A DNA stretch of 64,000 bases, taken from Paulownia fortunei (taxonomy: Eukaryota > Streptophyta > Magnoliopsida > Lamiales > Paulowniaceae). The DNA is taken from contig CM033110.1 of the NCBI GenBank assembly GCA_019321725.1, forward strand, positions 2,535,278-2,599,277, read 5' to 3'. Each line of letters starts with the position of its first letter. Position 1 is the first letter of the stretch. Positions 12,911 to 25,384 of the stretch are shown piece by piece. The notes beneath the pieces are model-generated. The model worked only from the letters and a program-made list of their open reading frames with translations. It was not told the DNA's origin and ran no database searches. The translations under genes were made by a program, and so were the position numbers.

Positions 12911-15155
12911 TGTCTAAACATATTTTCATCTCCGTACATTTTCTAATTCTACTAACCAAAATATATTTTCTAATTTTTTATTTTTGAAATGACTGATAAT
13001 AAAACCAAACTTAGCCAAAAATTTCCTCAGAGCTTAGAAAGACGATAATAATTGATAATGAAGTATATCTACTAAACCAAACTTTTATGTTGCTACTATA
13101 GTATAAAGAATAATAAGACAACTGAAAATTCTTTCTAGGTACACGAACTGAAGTAATAATATTCAACACAATATCGTACACTCCCACCGACACTTTGCAC
13201 TCCATAAAACATGATTTACTGCATTTCATTGCACATCCAAAAAAGAAATTGGTGCTATAAAAATTAGCCAACGTGAAGGATGCTTTTGAACACTTTGTAG
13301 ACAATGTCAACTTATTTTTATTATTTATTTTTTTTAGTTTTTTTAAAAAGAGTGCAACACGATAACTTTTCATGAGTAGACAGTGCCAACTATGGTTCTA
13401 ATAAGTTTAAAGACATAAACATAAGACACTTCAAAAAAAAAAAAGGAACCAATTGGCACAAATTCTTTTCCCTTTGTTTATTATTCATTATGTGTTTGCT
13501 AATATAGATTTCTAAATTTTAAATCACAATGTGCAGATAATTTTTATAATTGTAAAAACATATATTTATGCTCATGTAGCATAATATTTTCCTTGGCCTC
13601 GTTTCACTTGGACAATTTCTCCATAGTTTTTTATGTTATTAGATGTTTGTTTGTTTAATATAATATTTTATTATATAGATATCATCTCATAATAGTCTAT
13701 TATTATAAAATACAATAATTCTTTCTAATATAATTTAAATAAGTGATTATTGGATGTAAAATTATATTTTTGCATTATTTGAATTTTGGTATGATAAGCC
13801 CAAATCAAAATGATCACTTGGGTCTTAAAAATAGTTGAATGATGTGATTGTTTTTTGTGTGGTCTTCTAAAATATTTAATTCAAAGAAATTTAGATTATT
13901 AACTTAAGTGGTCAAACTCACTGTAACAACTCATGCATTTACAAACTATTCATCATGCTGTTTTATTTTTCATTGCTTTTTAAGTATCTCATCCAACCTA
14001 CTGTTGCCAACAATAAAATTTTCCACATGATCTATCCAGAAAATGACAACAATTATTGATGTCTTTTTTCTGAAATTTGTTTTATTAATATTTATTATGA
14101 GAACTAAGAATTTTTAAAATGTATTAGAGCAAAACTCTCACTTTTATATTTATATACACATTTTTTTAGTTTTTTTTTTCTTTCATGTGTATCTTTGCTC
14201 AAAACCCATAAAATAAAGTGGCAAACATTATTATTAATTATTTTTTTCTTGAATTTATACCAAAATTGGGCCATTTGCCTAGTATTCCATAAGGAAGAAA
14301 AGCTTAGGTCTCTTTCCCCAAATGTAGCAAAAGCAGTCTCTTTCATCTCTTATCTTAATACCACCAATACATACTAAGTATATTTTAATAATATTATTTC
14401 ATATATTTGATACGCATTAACGATATTAAAATAAGAGATAAAAGATAATATTCATACTAAATCTGTGTTTGAATAATGAACAAATATACTATTTCATAAG
14501 AAATAAAATATTTATTTATAATCCACGTACTTATTATATTATCCACTTGATATAAACATCTCATATATTATAAATAAAATATTAATTATAATATAAGATC
14601 ATGAATAACTCATACAGCACTGTAAGCCATCTCTCTTCCTTTGCTCAAAGTGGGGGACTCTTCACTGCAGAAGGGATCTATTCTCACCTAACACCATACG
14701 AAATGTTCACCAACTTTCCATCACAGAACTGTATGACCAACTACATTTGACTTTGTAGATTTTAAGGAAATTTAATTTGAAAGAAAATCCAAGATGTAGC
14801 TGGTGCACATGTTGACGATTGATGAAAATTCTACATGTCTGAAATTTTTGAGTGTGGTTCTGATGTTGTCTTTGTTTTTTACATCAAGAAAAATGTATTG
14901 GACACTTCAACCGTCATGTCCGACACTGCACGGATGAACGCGTGTCGGTGCTCTATAGTTTAAAAAAAATATTTATTTTTATTTTGCATATTATACAGAT
15001 TACATATAACTGGTGATTCATTCAAAGTATTTAAGTTAATTATTAACGAAATAAAGAATGAAATGTGCAGAAGTGACTCTTAAAGAAATTATATTTAGTA
15101 TACATTCATTATTTGAGGTTTTTCTAGTAATAAAATCTTACCCTTTATATGTGTG

Positions 15156-15160
<5 letters not shown>
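12911..15160. other. AT-rich intergenic sequence
   Basis: No gene is supported. The minus-strand frame at 13011-13373 (120 codons) has no recognisable domain, although its Cys-rich middle is unusual. A GC-richer patch lies at 14620-14900. The open frames near 14104-14377 overlap on both strands and look spurious. Confidence 0.45.

Positions 15161-15196
<36 letters not shown>
15161..15196. repeat. ATA trinucleotide microsatellite
   Basis: Twelve uninterrupted ATA or TAA units can be read directly. The poly-Ile open frame over it on the minus strand is an artefact of this repeat. Confidence 0.95.
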
Positions 15197-15401
15197 TATG
15201 TTATTGTATATTCAAGTATATTTACATATAATAAATATCTTACGTTGAAAAATGTGTGTTCACAATATTCATTTATATGTATTTGTCGTTGAGCTTTTCT
15301 TAATATATAAATATTTGTAAGTTTAATCAATTTTATCAAACTCTCTTGATGTCTTCTTATTATAAGGAAAAAAAAAAAAAATATAACTCAAATTTTATGT
15401 A

Positions 15402-15436
<35 letters not shown>

Positions 15437-16880
15437 TAAGAAAGAAAAAAATAAAAATATAAAAAGAGGGAAAGAAGGATCACGAGTTCCAACAAATAAA
15501 TTTTTAAATTGGTCTCCTTTAAAAATTTAAAAGTTTAGAAATTTTAAAATATATCTGTATTTTTTCATCAAAAAAGATCTTTTGGAAAAGATTGTAATCA
15601 TTAAAAATAATTTTTAAAATCTTTAAAAAACTTATGTCATACAACATAAGTGGAATACGAATTGAGAAAACAATCTATCTTTCTTTATGCATGTTTGTTT
15701 TTTTATCAAACAACTTGTAATGTGTACTCCACAAAATTTTAAACAGCGTAAATTTAGAATTTTAATGATTATACGGTTTCTGAATGTTAATTCTTAAAAA
15801 CCATTTACATATATATATATATATATATCCACTATATTAAACTATAAAACACACACACACACACACACACACTAATAGAACAAATAAAAACCTAATTATA
15901 TTATTATTTTACAAGATACATGATATGGTTGTAAATAAAAACAGTCTGTGTTGGGGATTTAATAGGGTCCCAAACTCCGAACGAAATTGAATCACTGAGT
16001 TCTCTCTAATGTTCCAGAGCTTGCAATTCCATGGCAGCACTGCGTTTTCTTCATTAACTCTTGTGGGGCCTCCACTCTTTGGCCATTGATGTGGACAATT
16101 CTGCTTAGCTTCTTTGGATTTTGTCTTTTGGTTTTGGGCACTCTGTCATCTTATTGGTTACCGGATGTATAAAAATAATGCATTTAAAGGGTGATTTTGT
16201 ACCATGCAGTGTGTTTTTTAATTCGGATTAAAAATTAATTATATTATTTTATTTTATTATATAAAATATTAATATAGTACATTAATTATTAATTGTTATG
16301 TATTAATTTTAAAATTAAATAATCAATTAAAAAAGATATCTAAATTCCATCCATCCAATATAATTAATTTAAGAGATTGATCAAAATTACCCTCCACTTA
16401 AGTCTTAAATCTTACACCCGATTGAATGTAGGACAATCCAATCTAATGTAGAATAACCTGTAAATGATAGATTAAAATTATATTTTCTTTTTCGTGAGAG
16501 TAATATTTAGGAGCCATAGTTAATAAAATAAGTTTAATAATAATTAATTGATAAAAATATTTACTTCTTTTCGATATTATTAATTGATCCTAAAACCAAA
16601 AACAAATCAAAGTCTAAATTTTATAGAAAACCCATACTGAATATTAAATCATACTTTTTGACCATTTTTTTCATTTTGGTTCAGATCAAATTTTTCAATT
16701 TCATATTTAGTTCCATCCGTTAATCAAATGGCAAACAACACCTACAATGGCTTTGCTAGAGAGGATCCACATAAACAGAAGTTGCCATGGCAAAGGTGTG
16801 GATAGTGAAAGGGCAGCATAATATGGAACCTTGCAAAATAATACTTATGAGCAAGAGTCATGGATACTTGTCAATTTTAC
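15197..16880. other. Intergenic sequence with microsatellites
   Basis: TA runs lie near 15401-15432 and 15804-15829 and an AC run near 15850-15872. A less AT-rich patch at 15950-16170 shows no domain in any frame. No gene is supported. Confidence 0.5.
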
Positions 16881-17121
16881 TCAAGAAATCAAAAGCCATC
16901 AATGTGCAATCAAACTTTTTAATTTGTTTTTTAGTACCAAATTTTCAAGAAATCAAAAGCCATCAATTCAATGTTTTTGATACCTTCTAGGGTGCAATCA
17001 AACTTTTTAATTTGTTTTTCAGTATCAAATTTATAAGAAATCAAAAGCCATCAATTCAATGCTTTTGATACCTTCTAGGGTGCAATCAAACTTTTTAATT
17101 TAATTTTTCAGTACTAAATTT
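16881..17121. repeat. 88-bp tandem repeat, about 2.7 copies
   Basis: The word GCAATCAAACTTTTTAATTT starts at 16906, 16994 and 17082, exactly 88 bp apart each time. Between them, AGAAATCAAAAGCCATCAAT and TTTTGATACCTTCTAGGGTG recur in order. The first copy is truncated on its left side: AGAAATCAAAAGCCATCAA at 16883 joins directly to the GCAATC word, missing about 30 bp. Copies differ by only a few bases, so the expansion is recent compared with the array at 7.4-12.9 kb. Confidence 0.9.
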
Positions 17122-19330
17122 CGGACATTGGTTTTTAAATGGACATTTTGAAATAACCGTTAAAGTTTAAACACACACATCTCAAGAAAAATCGATGCAC
17201 TTCATACGGGGTAAAGGTAATTATGCATCTAACGATTTCGAAAATGCATGATCTTGATTAGAAATCAGACGTATACAATTAATTTTTCTACAAATGTGTT
17301 TACTCATCATTACTACGAACCATTACAAGACAATAAACTTTCACGATCTACGATTGCAAAAATCACACACAAAACTTGAAAATTTATATGAAAGACAACA
17401 ACGATCAATATCTTGTGCTTGTACTTAGTACATAGATGAGTTTCGTCCATACTTATAATCTTGCAACAAAATTGGAATTCATCCATACATGGTTGGAAGG
17501 CCTAAAATATGTAATTTAGTATCTCAATAGCTATACTTGGATTCTATTTTATCGAAGCTCCGTGTACTTAGGAACTTCTTTACTCAGCTTTTTCAAGTCC
17601 CATTTACATTTTCAATCCCAAGTTTCTTAAGTTCCATATACATTTTCAATCCGAAGTTTCAAGAGTAAGAGATCTCAAACCCATACTTATTGACTGTTTA
17701 AATGACATACTTTATCTCATATACGTCGAATGATTTTTAATCGTAATCTTCCAATCATATTTTTGCTCAAGTTTCCATGATTGAGAAACAGAACACCGAA
17801 ATGACACGTTGATGACTTTGAATAATCCAATATTTTCTTTTAAAATGCTAATAGATACCATCTAAACATTATGGTTTGTGTGGTATAACTGCATGCCACT
17901 TTTCGTAGTTTCGACATACTCTTGAGAATGTGATATAGAAAAATACTTTTGTCATATTTACAATCTGTACAGAAATTTTTTAATAGTTACTTGTATTTAA
18001 ATATCATATTCAACTGTATCTCCACTTTGAAATAATCGTAAAAACTCTCCTATTTACCAATTGAAATATCAATCGAGTCTGTAAATTGATCCAAATGCAT
18101 CATTGAGAAGAATGGAATGATTGGATAAAGAACCCATTCATATATTGTGGAGGGCATTGTGCATTAGCCGATACTTATTGTTGGAATGATGTCCCCTCAC
18201 CGTGATTTGCAAATGTTTCAGAAATTTGGAGAAAGTTTAAAAAATTATGTAATATGACTAAATCTAATAACTTAACAGCTTACAATTTTTCTCCATTAAT
18301 TTTTTACTGTTAGGACTAAATTTGATGACAATTTATATTAAGACTAAAAATTGCTAGAATGAATGCTCCCAATAATCATTATAAATAACACTGCAACGAT
18401 CCCAATTTATTTGAACTTAGCTTAATCGCATACAGGACAAAGCTATTTTTAAAATAGAGATTGAAGGCAAAATTTATTTTTTCTTAAAAATAGTAGATAA
18501 AAAAATATTTTTTATTTTTTTAAGAAAGCAAAATTTTATAATTTAATAATTTTATATATAAATATTTTTACTAATTTAAAAAATTTATGAGGAGCGAAAT
18601 TGCATAAGTGTACATATATACACTTGTATTTAATTAAATTACATCGTCGTCTGTAATCCCCATCCACCAAAATAAAAATGATTGAGCTAAAAAAGAAAAA
18701 AGAAAAAAAAAATTCAATGAAAACAACATCCAAAAACCAAACATTATTGGATAAGAATGGTTGGTGTATGAAATTAAAAAGAATAATCAAGAGAAGAAAA
18801 GGTTACTTGGTAGAGAAAAAAAGGAAGCAAACGTCTACATTTGTCAAAGAAGATACGCAACAAGCCAAAATACCTAGCAATTTACAAGCAATACAATATT
18901 AATGGTGCCCCCCTCTTTTGTCATTTTTGCTGTCAACTCTTGCCACCTAATTAAAATACATCTCCAAACAACCCTTAAAATCTTTTTCTTATTTTTTATT
19001 TCGTTCGTTTTTATAAAGTTCGAACTTTGATCAAGAACACCATCCGCTTTTAGTAAAGGGAGTTATTTTCATGAAATTGCTGGTGTTGTCTCCTTAAACT
19101 ACAAGATAGGCCGCTTATTCCCTCCAGTTGGGCCAAGCTAACGTGATTCAGGCTCAACATAATCCCAATTTTGGGCTTGAATAAAGAAGGTGCAATCTCA
19201 CCTTTATTGGGGGGTGAATCAGCCCTTAGAAAAAACCTGAGTGTAGACCGTTCGATCAAGAAGGTTCATCAACTCTAGGCCTTGAGGATAGTTTCTAAGT
19301 ATCTCAGCGCAAACAATTCTTTAGGTAATT
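17122..19330. other. Intergenic sequence
   Basis: The part at 17150-18240 is compositionally more even than its neighbours and may be an old transposon body, but no frame holds a recognisable domain. A roughly 33-bp duplication with CATTTACATTTTCAATCC and CATATACATTTTCAATCC lies at about 17590-17655. No gene is supported. Confidence 0.45.
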
Positions 19331-19424
19331 GGAGTTATAATAGAATATTCATGGTGGTCGTTCTCAGATTTTACTCGGAGTTATAATAGAATATTTATGA
19401 GGAACGTTCACCAATTTTACTCTT
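19331..19424. repeat. 46-bp tandem duplication
   Basis: GGAGTTATAATAGAATATT starts at 19331 and again at 19377, and each copy ends in TTTTACTC. The copies differ at several sites in the middle. Confidence 0.75.
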
Positions 19425-19833
19425 GGGACCCAAGGTACTATTTGAAAACCTTAAACCCTTAAATGGGTTTGGTGGTAAATTCCAGTTTGGATCATGTATT
19501 AAGTGATTTACATATATGATATGATTGGATCATAAATAATAGGTAGCTCTTATCGATCATAAATTTAATGGGTTAGGTAGGAAAGATATGTATTTTTAAT
19601 ATAAATGATTTATATGTATAATATATAATATAAGATGCATTATTTACCTATCATAAATTCAACAATATTAAATTGACGCCCTCTACTCATTTAATACAAG
19701 ATTAATAATCTTGGACAATTACATCCGATTCATCAAAAAATAATGAAATCTTGGTTGTACATCCAAGATTAATTAAGAGTTTTTATGATAAAAAGAGGGG
19801 GAAGAAAAAAAAGGGAAAGAAACAAAACTCCCA
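19425..19833. other. 3' flank of the small minus-strand gene
   Basis: This AT-rich sequence lies downstream of the gene at 19834-20262. No clear AATAAA signal on the minus strand could be pinned down, and nothing else is recognised. Confidence 0.4.
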
Positions 19834-20262
19834 TCAGAACTTGGCTTTCTTGCCACTAGACCGGAGCAGCAGCTTATTCCAAAACCCTCCTTTCTTCTTC
19901 CTATTCACACCATCTCTCGCTTCATTTCTTGAAGCAAAAACCATCGATCTACTCTTTTTCAATCCATTAGTGCTTCTCCCACTTATGGCCAAATAAATCG
20001 AATCCATGACATCAGAAACAACCCGCTGATGCCCGCGATGGCGGTTCGCCGCCGGCGAACCGCAGCCGGAAGAAGAAGCAGAAGAGTAGCAGTAATATAC
20101 AGGTGATGCAGAAAATGAAGGAGAAAATGAACAGGTATTATAGGTTCTTGAATTACCAGCAATTCTTGACAGCCTTTCTCTCAGACAAGATGGGCAAACC
20201 CCAGGTTGTGGGTTTTCATTTGGGTGTTTTCTGCAAACTACTACTGCTTCAGACCAAGCCAT
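19834..20262 (-). CDS. Small protein with OCTOPUS/DUF740-type N-terminal Cys/His motif
   Basis: A single-exon frame of 142 codons runs from an ATG at 20262 to a TGA at 19834-19836. Residues 10-32 contain C10-x2-H13-P14, a short spacer, then G21-V-C23-P-S-C26-L-R-E-R-L. This matches the motif near the start of plant OCTOPUS-type (DUF740) proteins and of many short uncharacterised plant relatives. The Cys/His spacing suggests metal binding, but that is inference. The middle (about 44-72) is Ser-rich, and the C terminus (about 120-142) is strongly basic with KKK and GKK runs, as if for membrane or nucleic-acid contact. OCTOPUS itself is several hundred residues long and acts at the plasma membrane in phloem differentiation. 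This protein is far shorter, so that function should not be transferred. The frame is markedly GC-richer than its flanks, and a TATA box lies about 145 bp upstream, which supports a real gene. Confidence 0.88.
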   Translation of the reverse strand: MAWSEAVVVCRKHPNENPQPGVCPSCLRERLSRIAGNSRTYNTCSFSPSFSASPVYYCYSSASSSGCGSPAANRHRGHQRVVSDVMDSIYLAISGRSTNGLKKSRSMVFASRNEARDGVNRKKKGGFWNKLLLRSSGKKAKF

Positions 20263-20406
20263 ATAGTATATGATTTGATGAAAATAACCTTTTTAATCAC
20301 CGGAAAGAACAAGGGTTTTTTTTTCTTTTTTCTTTTTTTTTTTTGTGATTTTTGAAGTATTGTTCTTTGTGATCTTTATGTGGTTATGGGAATGTTGGTG
20401 CATGGA

Positions 20407-20414
20407 TTTATATA
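20407..20414 (-). promoter_or_regulatory. TATA box of the small minus-strand gene
   Basis: The minus strand reads CCATATATAAATCC, with TATATAAA at 20414-20407. It lies about 145 bp upstream of the ATG at 20262, so transcription would begin near 20380 and give a leader of roughly 115 nt. The leader contains a long pyrimidine/purine tract at 20318-20343. Confidence 0.65.
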
Positions 20415-20575
20415 TGGATTGGATCAGACAGCAAACGTGTTTGTTTGTATTAACGTTTTTAATTTTTGGGTTTTTCTGTGCAAATTTCTAGGACTTTTGT
20501 TTTCAGATTTGGGACCAGTTTGAGAGTGGACACAACCGACTTCTTTAATGTTTGGTTTGGGTTCACATCAAGAGA

Positions 20576-20602
20576 GGGCGTGGGGTGGGGTGGGCGTGGG
20601 GG
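20576..20602 (+). promoter_or_regulatory. G-quadruplex-type G-run cluster upstream of the small gene
   Basis: Five runs of three to five G on the plus strand are separated by only one to three bases (20576-78, 20582-85, 20587-90, 20592-94, 20598-602). This meets the usual four-run G-quadruplex pattern. It lies about 160-190 bp upstream of the TATA box of the minus-strand gene, so the C-rich strand is that gene's sense strand. A regulatory role is inference. Confidence 0.6.
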
Positions 20603-20663
20603 TGCGGTGGAAGTCGGTTCAAGTTGGGGAACCTTAATACTTGTGAACACCCATGATGTTTGA

Positions 20664-21480
20664 TTTGGACATTGGGTCTCCTGTTTATCTTTATCTGTCC
20701 ATTATTTTTTATATAGATATGATGGATTTAAATTTGTTTGTGATAGTAATTTATGAATTAATTTAATTTAAAAATTATTTTTTTTTTTTTAATTCGACTT
20801 GGATTTGGCTCAATTAGAAGTCTGAATTTGAAATCATTTACAATATAAACACACATTAGATTACAGTCAACTCTCTTATATTTAAAGTCAGTAAAAACCA
20901 ATAAGATTACTAAGAATAAGTAAACGAAACAACTTAAAAATATGAGTTACGTGAGCTATTTAAAGATAATTATACACATGAATTGCCAGTAATTGAGGAC
21001 AAATGTCAAACACTCAAGGTACTTATCAATCACATTATCAAGACGTTCGAGGATGATTATTTCGGGTCAAACCCAATTATGACTTTGGGTTCAATCAAGA
21101 CCCACATAAAAAAAATATCAATTCTTGTCCTTAATGGTTTTTACCGAGAAACTGGGGTAAAACTCATATCAAATTACTTTAAATTTGACATTTTGACAAT
21201 ATTATGATAATTGACCCATTAATAATTGTAGTTTAATCAAATATTTAGCATAAAAACTCACGAAAAATAAAATAAATAACATGATATTCATCCAGAAAGA
21301 CCAAAAATAAAAAAATTGAAATTTAGATTGTCTCATTCAATCTTTAAGAGTATTTATCTAATGATAATTAGAAAAATAATACATTATTTTACAATTATAA
21401 TATGGCACTAAATACCTAACGCGGCAATTATTTTACATGAAACTAACAAGAGAAAGGCCGCCGTGTGAGAAAGTCTATTG
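20664..21480. other. Upstream intergenic sequence
   Basis: AT-rich spacer on the 5' side of the minus-strand gene. The open frame at 20983-21207 has no recognisable domain. Confidence 0.45.
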
Positions 21481-21503
21481 GGCCTCTAGTTTTGAGCTAT
21501 ATC

Positions 21504-21536
21504 GCCACGTGGATAATCTTACAATATATGCACGTG
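21504..21536. promoter_or_regulatory. Two G-boxes (CACGTG) 25 bp apart with adjacent GATAA
   Basis: GCCACGTGGATAATC at 21504-21518 joins a G-box core (21506-21511) to a GATAA I-box-like word, and a second CACGTG lies at 21531-21536. Such G-box plus GATAA pairs occur in light-responsive plant promoters, and G-boxes also bind bZIP factors. The pair is about 1.1 kb upstream of the TATA box of the small minus-strand gene and has no other obvious target nearby. Confidence 0.4.
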
Positions 21537-21559
21537 GGAGTGTCCAAGAAACGAACGAC

Positions 21560-24500
21560 CAAGACCCAATAGGATCGATGAATTAATAAAGTACTATTAT
21601 CTTCATGTGAAGCTTCTCGCCCCTTTCCTTGGTTCCTTGATCATTTATATGACATCAACCTATTTACAAATTTATTTGAATATTATTTAAAATAAATATA
21701 ACATTTTAATATCAATAACTTATTAATTTATTTGAATAGTATTTCCATGAGTGCTATGAAATTTCTCTTTTTGAATCAATGAGATATTAATTTAGTAGTA
21801 AAATCGAAATTTCAAGATTTTGATGTTTTGGGTTTGGACCCTACTAAATGTTATATTTAATCATAATATTTGTCAGTAGCAATTGTTAATTAATAACTAA
21901 TTATTCATTGATTCACAATATTATTATCTATTTAATTGCTCCAGCCAAAAAAAAAAAAAAAAAAAAATTCTCTCAATCTCTATCCGAAAAGTATTAGAGT
22001 GAGTATGTCCTCAATTTGATAATATTAAACTACATTCGGTATATTATTTATTAAATATATAGTTGATAGACAAATACTTTATTTCATTATTCATATACTC
22101 GATATATTGTCGGGACATACTTTCAGTCTTTTACAAAATTGAGGAAGAGGGTTAAATTTGATTTTCACAATAACTTCATGTAGCCTAGAGAAACATGCCA
22201 AACAAGTGCTTGAATTTCTATAGAATAACATTAGAATTCAATAAAAAATTTATATATTTCTTTTGCCCTGTATTTGTATAATAAGGGGAAGGTGAGAGCG
22301 ACGAGGATTTTAAATACTTGATTCATTGCACCACATTGTCAGTGCATCCCCCTTCACACAATTTTAGTGGAATACATCAAATAGGTTTTAGATTATCTCT
22401 AATTATAGGACACTTCAAAAAAAAAAAAAAAAAAAAGGAGTGACAAAATATTATGTGAATGTTTAATATTATCTCTAAATTATTTTTGTTAAAATATACT
22501 TCTTACAAATTTAATAGTGATAAAAATTATTTTTAAATTATCATTATTAATATTTTATAATTTGTGAAACATATACGCAATAACTTGATGACAATAAAAG
22601 TATAAGTAACGAGTAATTTTGAAATTTTTTATTTACTTGGTTGTAATTATAAACGTGCCACTCATGGATAAAAGTGATAGATTATGTATAATTCTTGTGT
22701 CACTAATTTAGATATCATTATTTTTGGATTTATGAAAATCATTGTTTTAGCCAATTACTTGATATTTTATAATATCTTTTTCATTTATAATCAGAGAAAT
22801 ATTTCCCCACAGTGCAGTAACAAAACAATTGATTTGCTGCACAAATCGGGATTTAAAATAACTATATATATATATATATATATAATCCTAGTTTATTAGA
22901 CATACAATAAAAATGTTGTCAATACGCATTCGAAGGTTAGCGGTTACAATTTCCCCGTAAAAAAAACAAACAAAAAACAAAAAAACGTTGCCTTACCTCC
23001 ATTTAGGTAAGGTTTTGCCTCTTAATTTTTCTTTCTAATGTGAAAAAAGTTTGGCTATTCTTTATAGCTAGCACATCCAAAAATATTGATTGAATTGTAC
23101 TAATTTCTCTTAGGAATTCTTTTGTTAAATTTCATATATAGTTGGGATTTTTGTGATTTGCTCCATATAATGTACTTGCAATTGCCACAATATTAAGACG
23201 AACCAACCCCCTTCCCCCCCCCCTCCCCCCCCCCCCTCCAAACTCTTAAAATATATTAAATTTCATCGCAATTGGTGCAATGATTTGAGTATGTTTTATA
23301 ATTTTTTCTCTCTCAATAAAGATAGGTGCATTGCTCATAATATTGTACTTTGTTATGCATGTTCATTGTTCCCGACAGTACATAGAATTTTTCCAAGAAG
23401 ATGTCCTTCAAACACCCGATGGATGGCTGCTCGCACGATTGCATGAGTACTTGAGAGTTTACCGATTTATCTCTTGCTATAAATTATTTAGTTACCGGCC
23501 AGACAGCCGTGGCTTATGGGTCTGGATTTTCCAATGAGAGGAGGCAATGTCCAAAAAAGATGTGGTGGATCAATAGAGTTTTGTGTACCTTGGAATAGTG
23601 TGTCATTAGGTCAAGAAATGAACCATTTGTTGCTTTCTTTCAAAGGTTGTAATGAACATATCCCAAAAAATCCTCCTTAGTTGCACTCTATTTCCCAGGG
23701 CTCATAGCTCTATGAATTTTTCAATTATAAATATGGTGAAGTTCTTGAATGGATTTGTAGCAGTACTCTTAATTCATCCAACATCATTATATCAAGAAAG
23801 ATAAATGATAAAAAACATCACATTTTAATAATGTATCGAGTGTGTTGTACTGATTAGAATGATCCATATATATATATATATATATATATTTCTAGGAATT
23901 ACGAGGGATCAAAATTATCGTGCATGGAGAATTTTTAATCCAAACGTGGTGACCTAAAAATTGGATTAAAAATGCGACCCTAAAATGGCCAAAATCATGT
24001 CTGACCTATAATGCTATTACGTGCTTTGGTTATATGCATAGTAATAAATTTTGGACTTAAGAATAATTTGTTAGCTCTTAAAATTCGTAATTTATTCGGA
24101 TTAATTTAGATAAAAATCGATAAAATCTTATTTTCATAACAAAATTCATCCTTAAAATTTGCGATTAATTTGGATATAATTTGATACAAAATATCTAATT
24201 ATTTCATAAAATAATATATTTATGTGTAAAGATTATGCCATAATTTTGTCAATAAAACATTGTATAATCTAGTAAAATTTTATATTTATTGAAAAAAAAA
24301 AAGAAAAATAAGTTAGTATAATATGATTTTATTAAAATAAGAATACAATTCAAGAACAAATCGCTTTATTAAACAAAAAAGGGGTTTATAAAATGTATAT
24401 ATGGGATTCCAATGTTTCAATAAAATATCGTATTTTATTCAAATTATTTTCGAAAAATCAGAGAATTTTGTTACAATGGTTACATGTATTTTGTCCGGAT

Positions 24501-24924
24501 TAAAATTGAATAAGAACTTAAATAAATTCAGTTTTGAAAAAGAGAGAAAATTTTGAATAGTCTGAGCTGGTTTGGGTTAGGGGAACGAGGGAAAATATAA
24601 ATTTTGGTTTTAAAATTAATAATTGAATTTATTTAATAGTTAGGCTGGAGACTCATTTGGGCTACATTTTCTTAGCCCAAGTGCGAAGTTGGGCTGGTTA
24701 TATGTGGGAGAATTAAATTCATGGAAGCAAAAGATTTCATGTGCGGTTGTTTAGTCGCTTTACAAATTAGTTCATTTAAACTCTGCTATTGGGCCAGGCC
24801 TTCTGCAATTGGACTGAACTTTCACTATGCAATGATTGGACCCTTTCTTGTTAGTTTTCGGCTCTATTGGGAAAAGGTTCCTATTATACTCATATAACTA
24901 AATATGAATAATTAAAATATATTT
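21560..24924. other. Intergenic sequence
   Basis: No gene is supported in this spacer. It contains poly-A tracts (21946-21967, 22418-22437), TA runs near 22864-22883 and 23867-23889, a C-rich tract at 23207-23239, and a GC-richer patch at 24600-24860 with several AGCCCAA/TTGGGCT words. Open frames at 22684-22899 and 23331-23537 show no domain. Confidence 0.5.
23207..23239. repeat. C-rich homopolymeric tract
   Basis: Runs of five to thirteen C are interrupted only by T or TT. On the minus strand this gives G-runs that could form a quadruplex. The tract may also be length-variable or poorly assembled. Confidence 0.9.
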
Positions 24925-25135
24925 TTAATTTTTATATATATTCTGAACTTAATGAATAAATTTGTAGTTTTGAGGTGAAACTTTTAGTTTACGTATTATA
25001 TTTATTTCATATAATACTTAACCATTTTAATAAGTATTTATAATATTTAATTAAAATCTAAAACTTATATAAAAATTATTTATAAGTATTAATTGAATAT
25101 CATATAAATAAAAAAATTCTAATATCACTGCAATT
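24925..25135. repeat. Dispersed repeat family D3, partial copy
   Basis: Shared words with 37800-38190 include GAGGTGAAACTTTTAGTTTACGTATTATA-like sequence (first copy here at about 24973) and TTTATAAGTATTAATTGAATA near 25079. Only the left half of the family is present. Confidence 0.45.
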
Positions 25136-25144
25136 AGTCTATTA

Positions 25145-25332
25145 TATTACCTTTAAAATTTAGTACATAATAATTAATTTATTGCATTATCATTATACGT
25201 AATATTATAAAAAAATAGTTAATTTTCATTAGACCAATTGAACCAACGATCGAATCGGTCCGACTGGTTGAACCATCGATCGACAGTAAGATCAGTTTGA
25301 TCATTAATCTAACTATGAAAACACTATCCAAA
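25145..25332. repeat. Dispersed repeat family D2, partial copy
   Basis: This resembles 42500-42677: AAAATTTAGTACATAATAAT, then TTTTCATTAGACCAATTGAA, GGTCCGACTGGTTGAACCAT, GATCAGTTTGATC and TAACTATGAAAACACTATCC follow in the same order. The left terminal part of the family is missing. Confidence 0.55.
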
Positions 25333-25384
25333 ATAATAATTAAAAAAAAGAGTTTTAGAATTAAATAGATCCCATGAAATTGAC

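Noticed and set aside
13011..13373. 120-codon minus-strand frame with a Cys-rich middle
   Set aside because: No domain or codon bias supports it. It begins and ends in low-complexity AT-rich sequence directly beyond the tandem array.
22918..22965. tRNA-like stretch with GGTTACAATTTCC
   Set aside because: Only a weak B-box likeness is present. No A-box at the right distance and no cloverleaf could be drawn.
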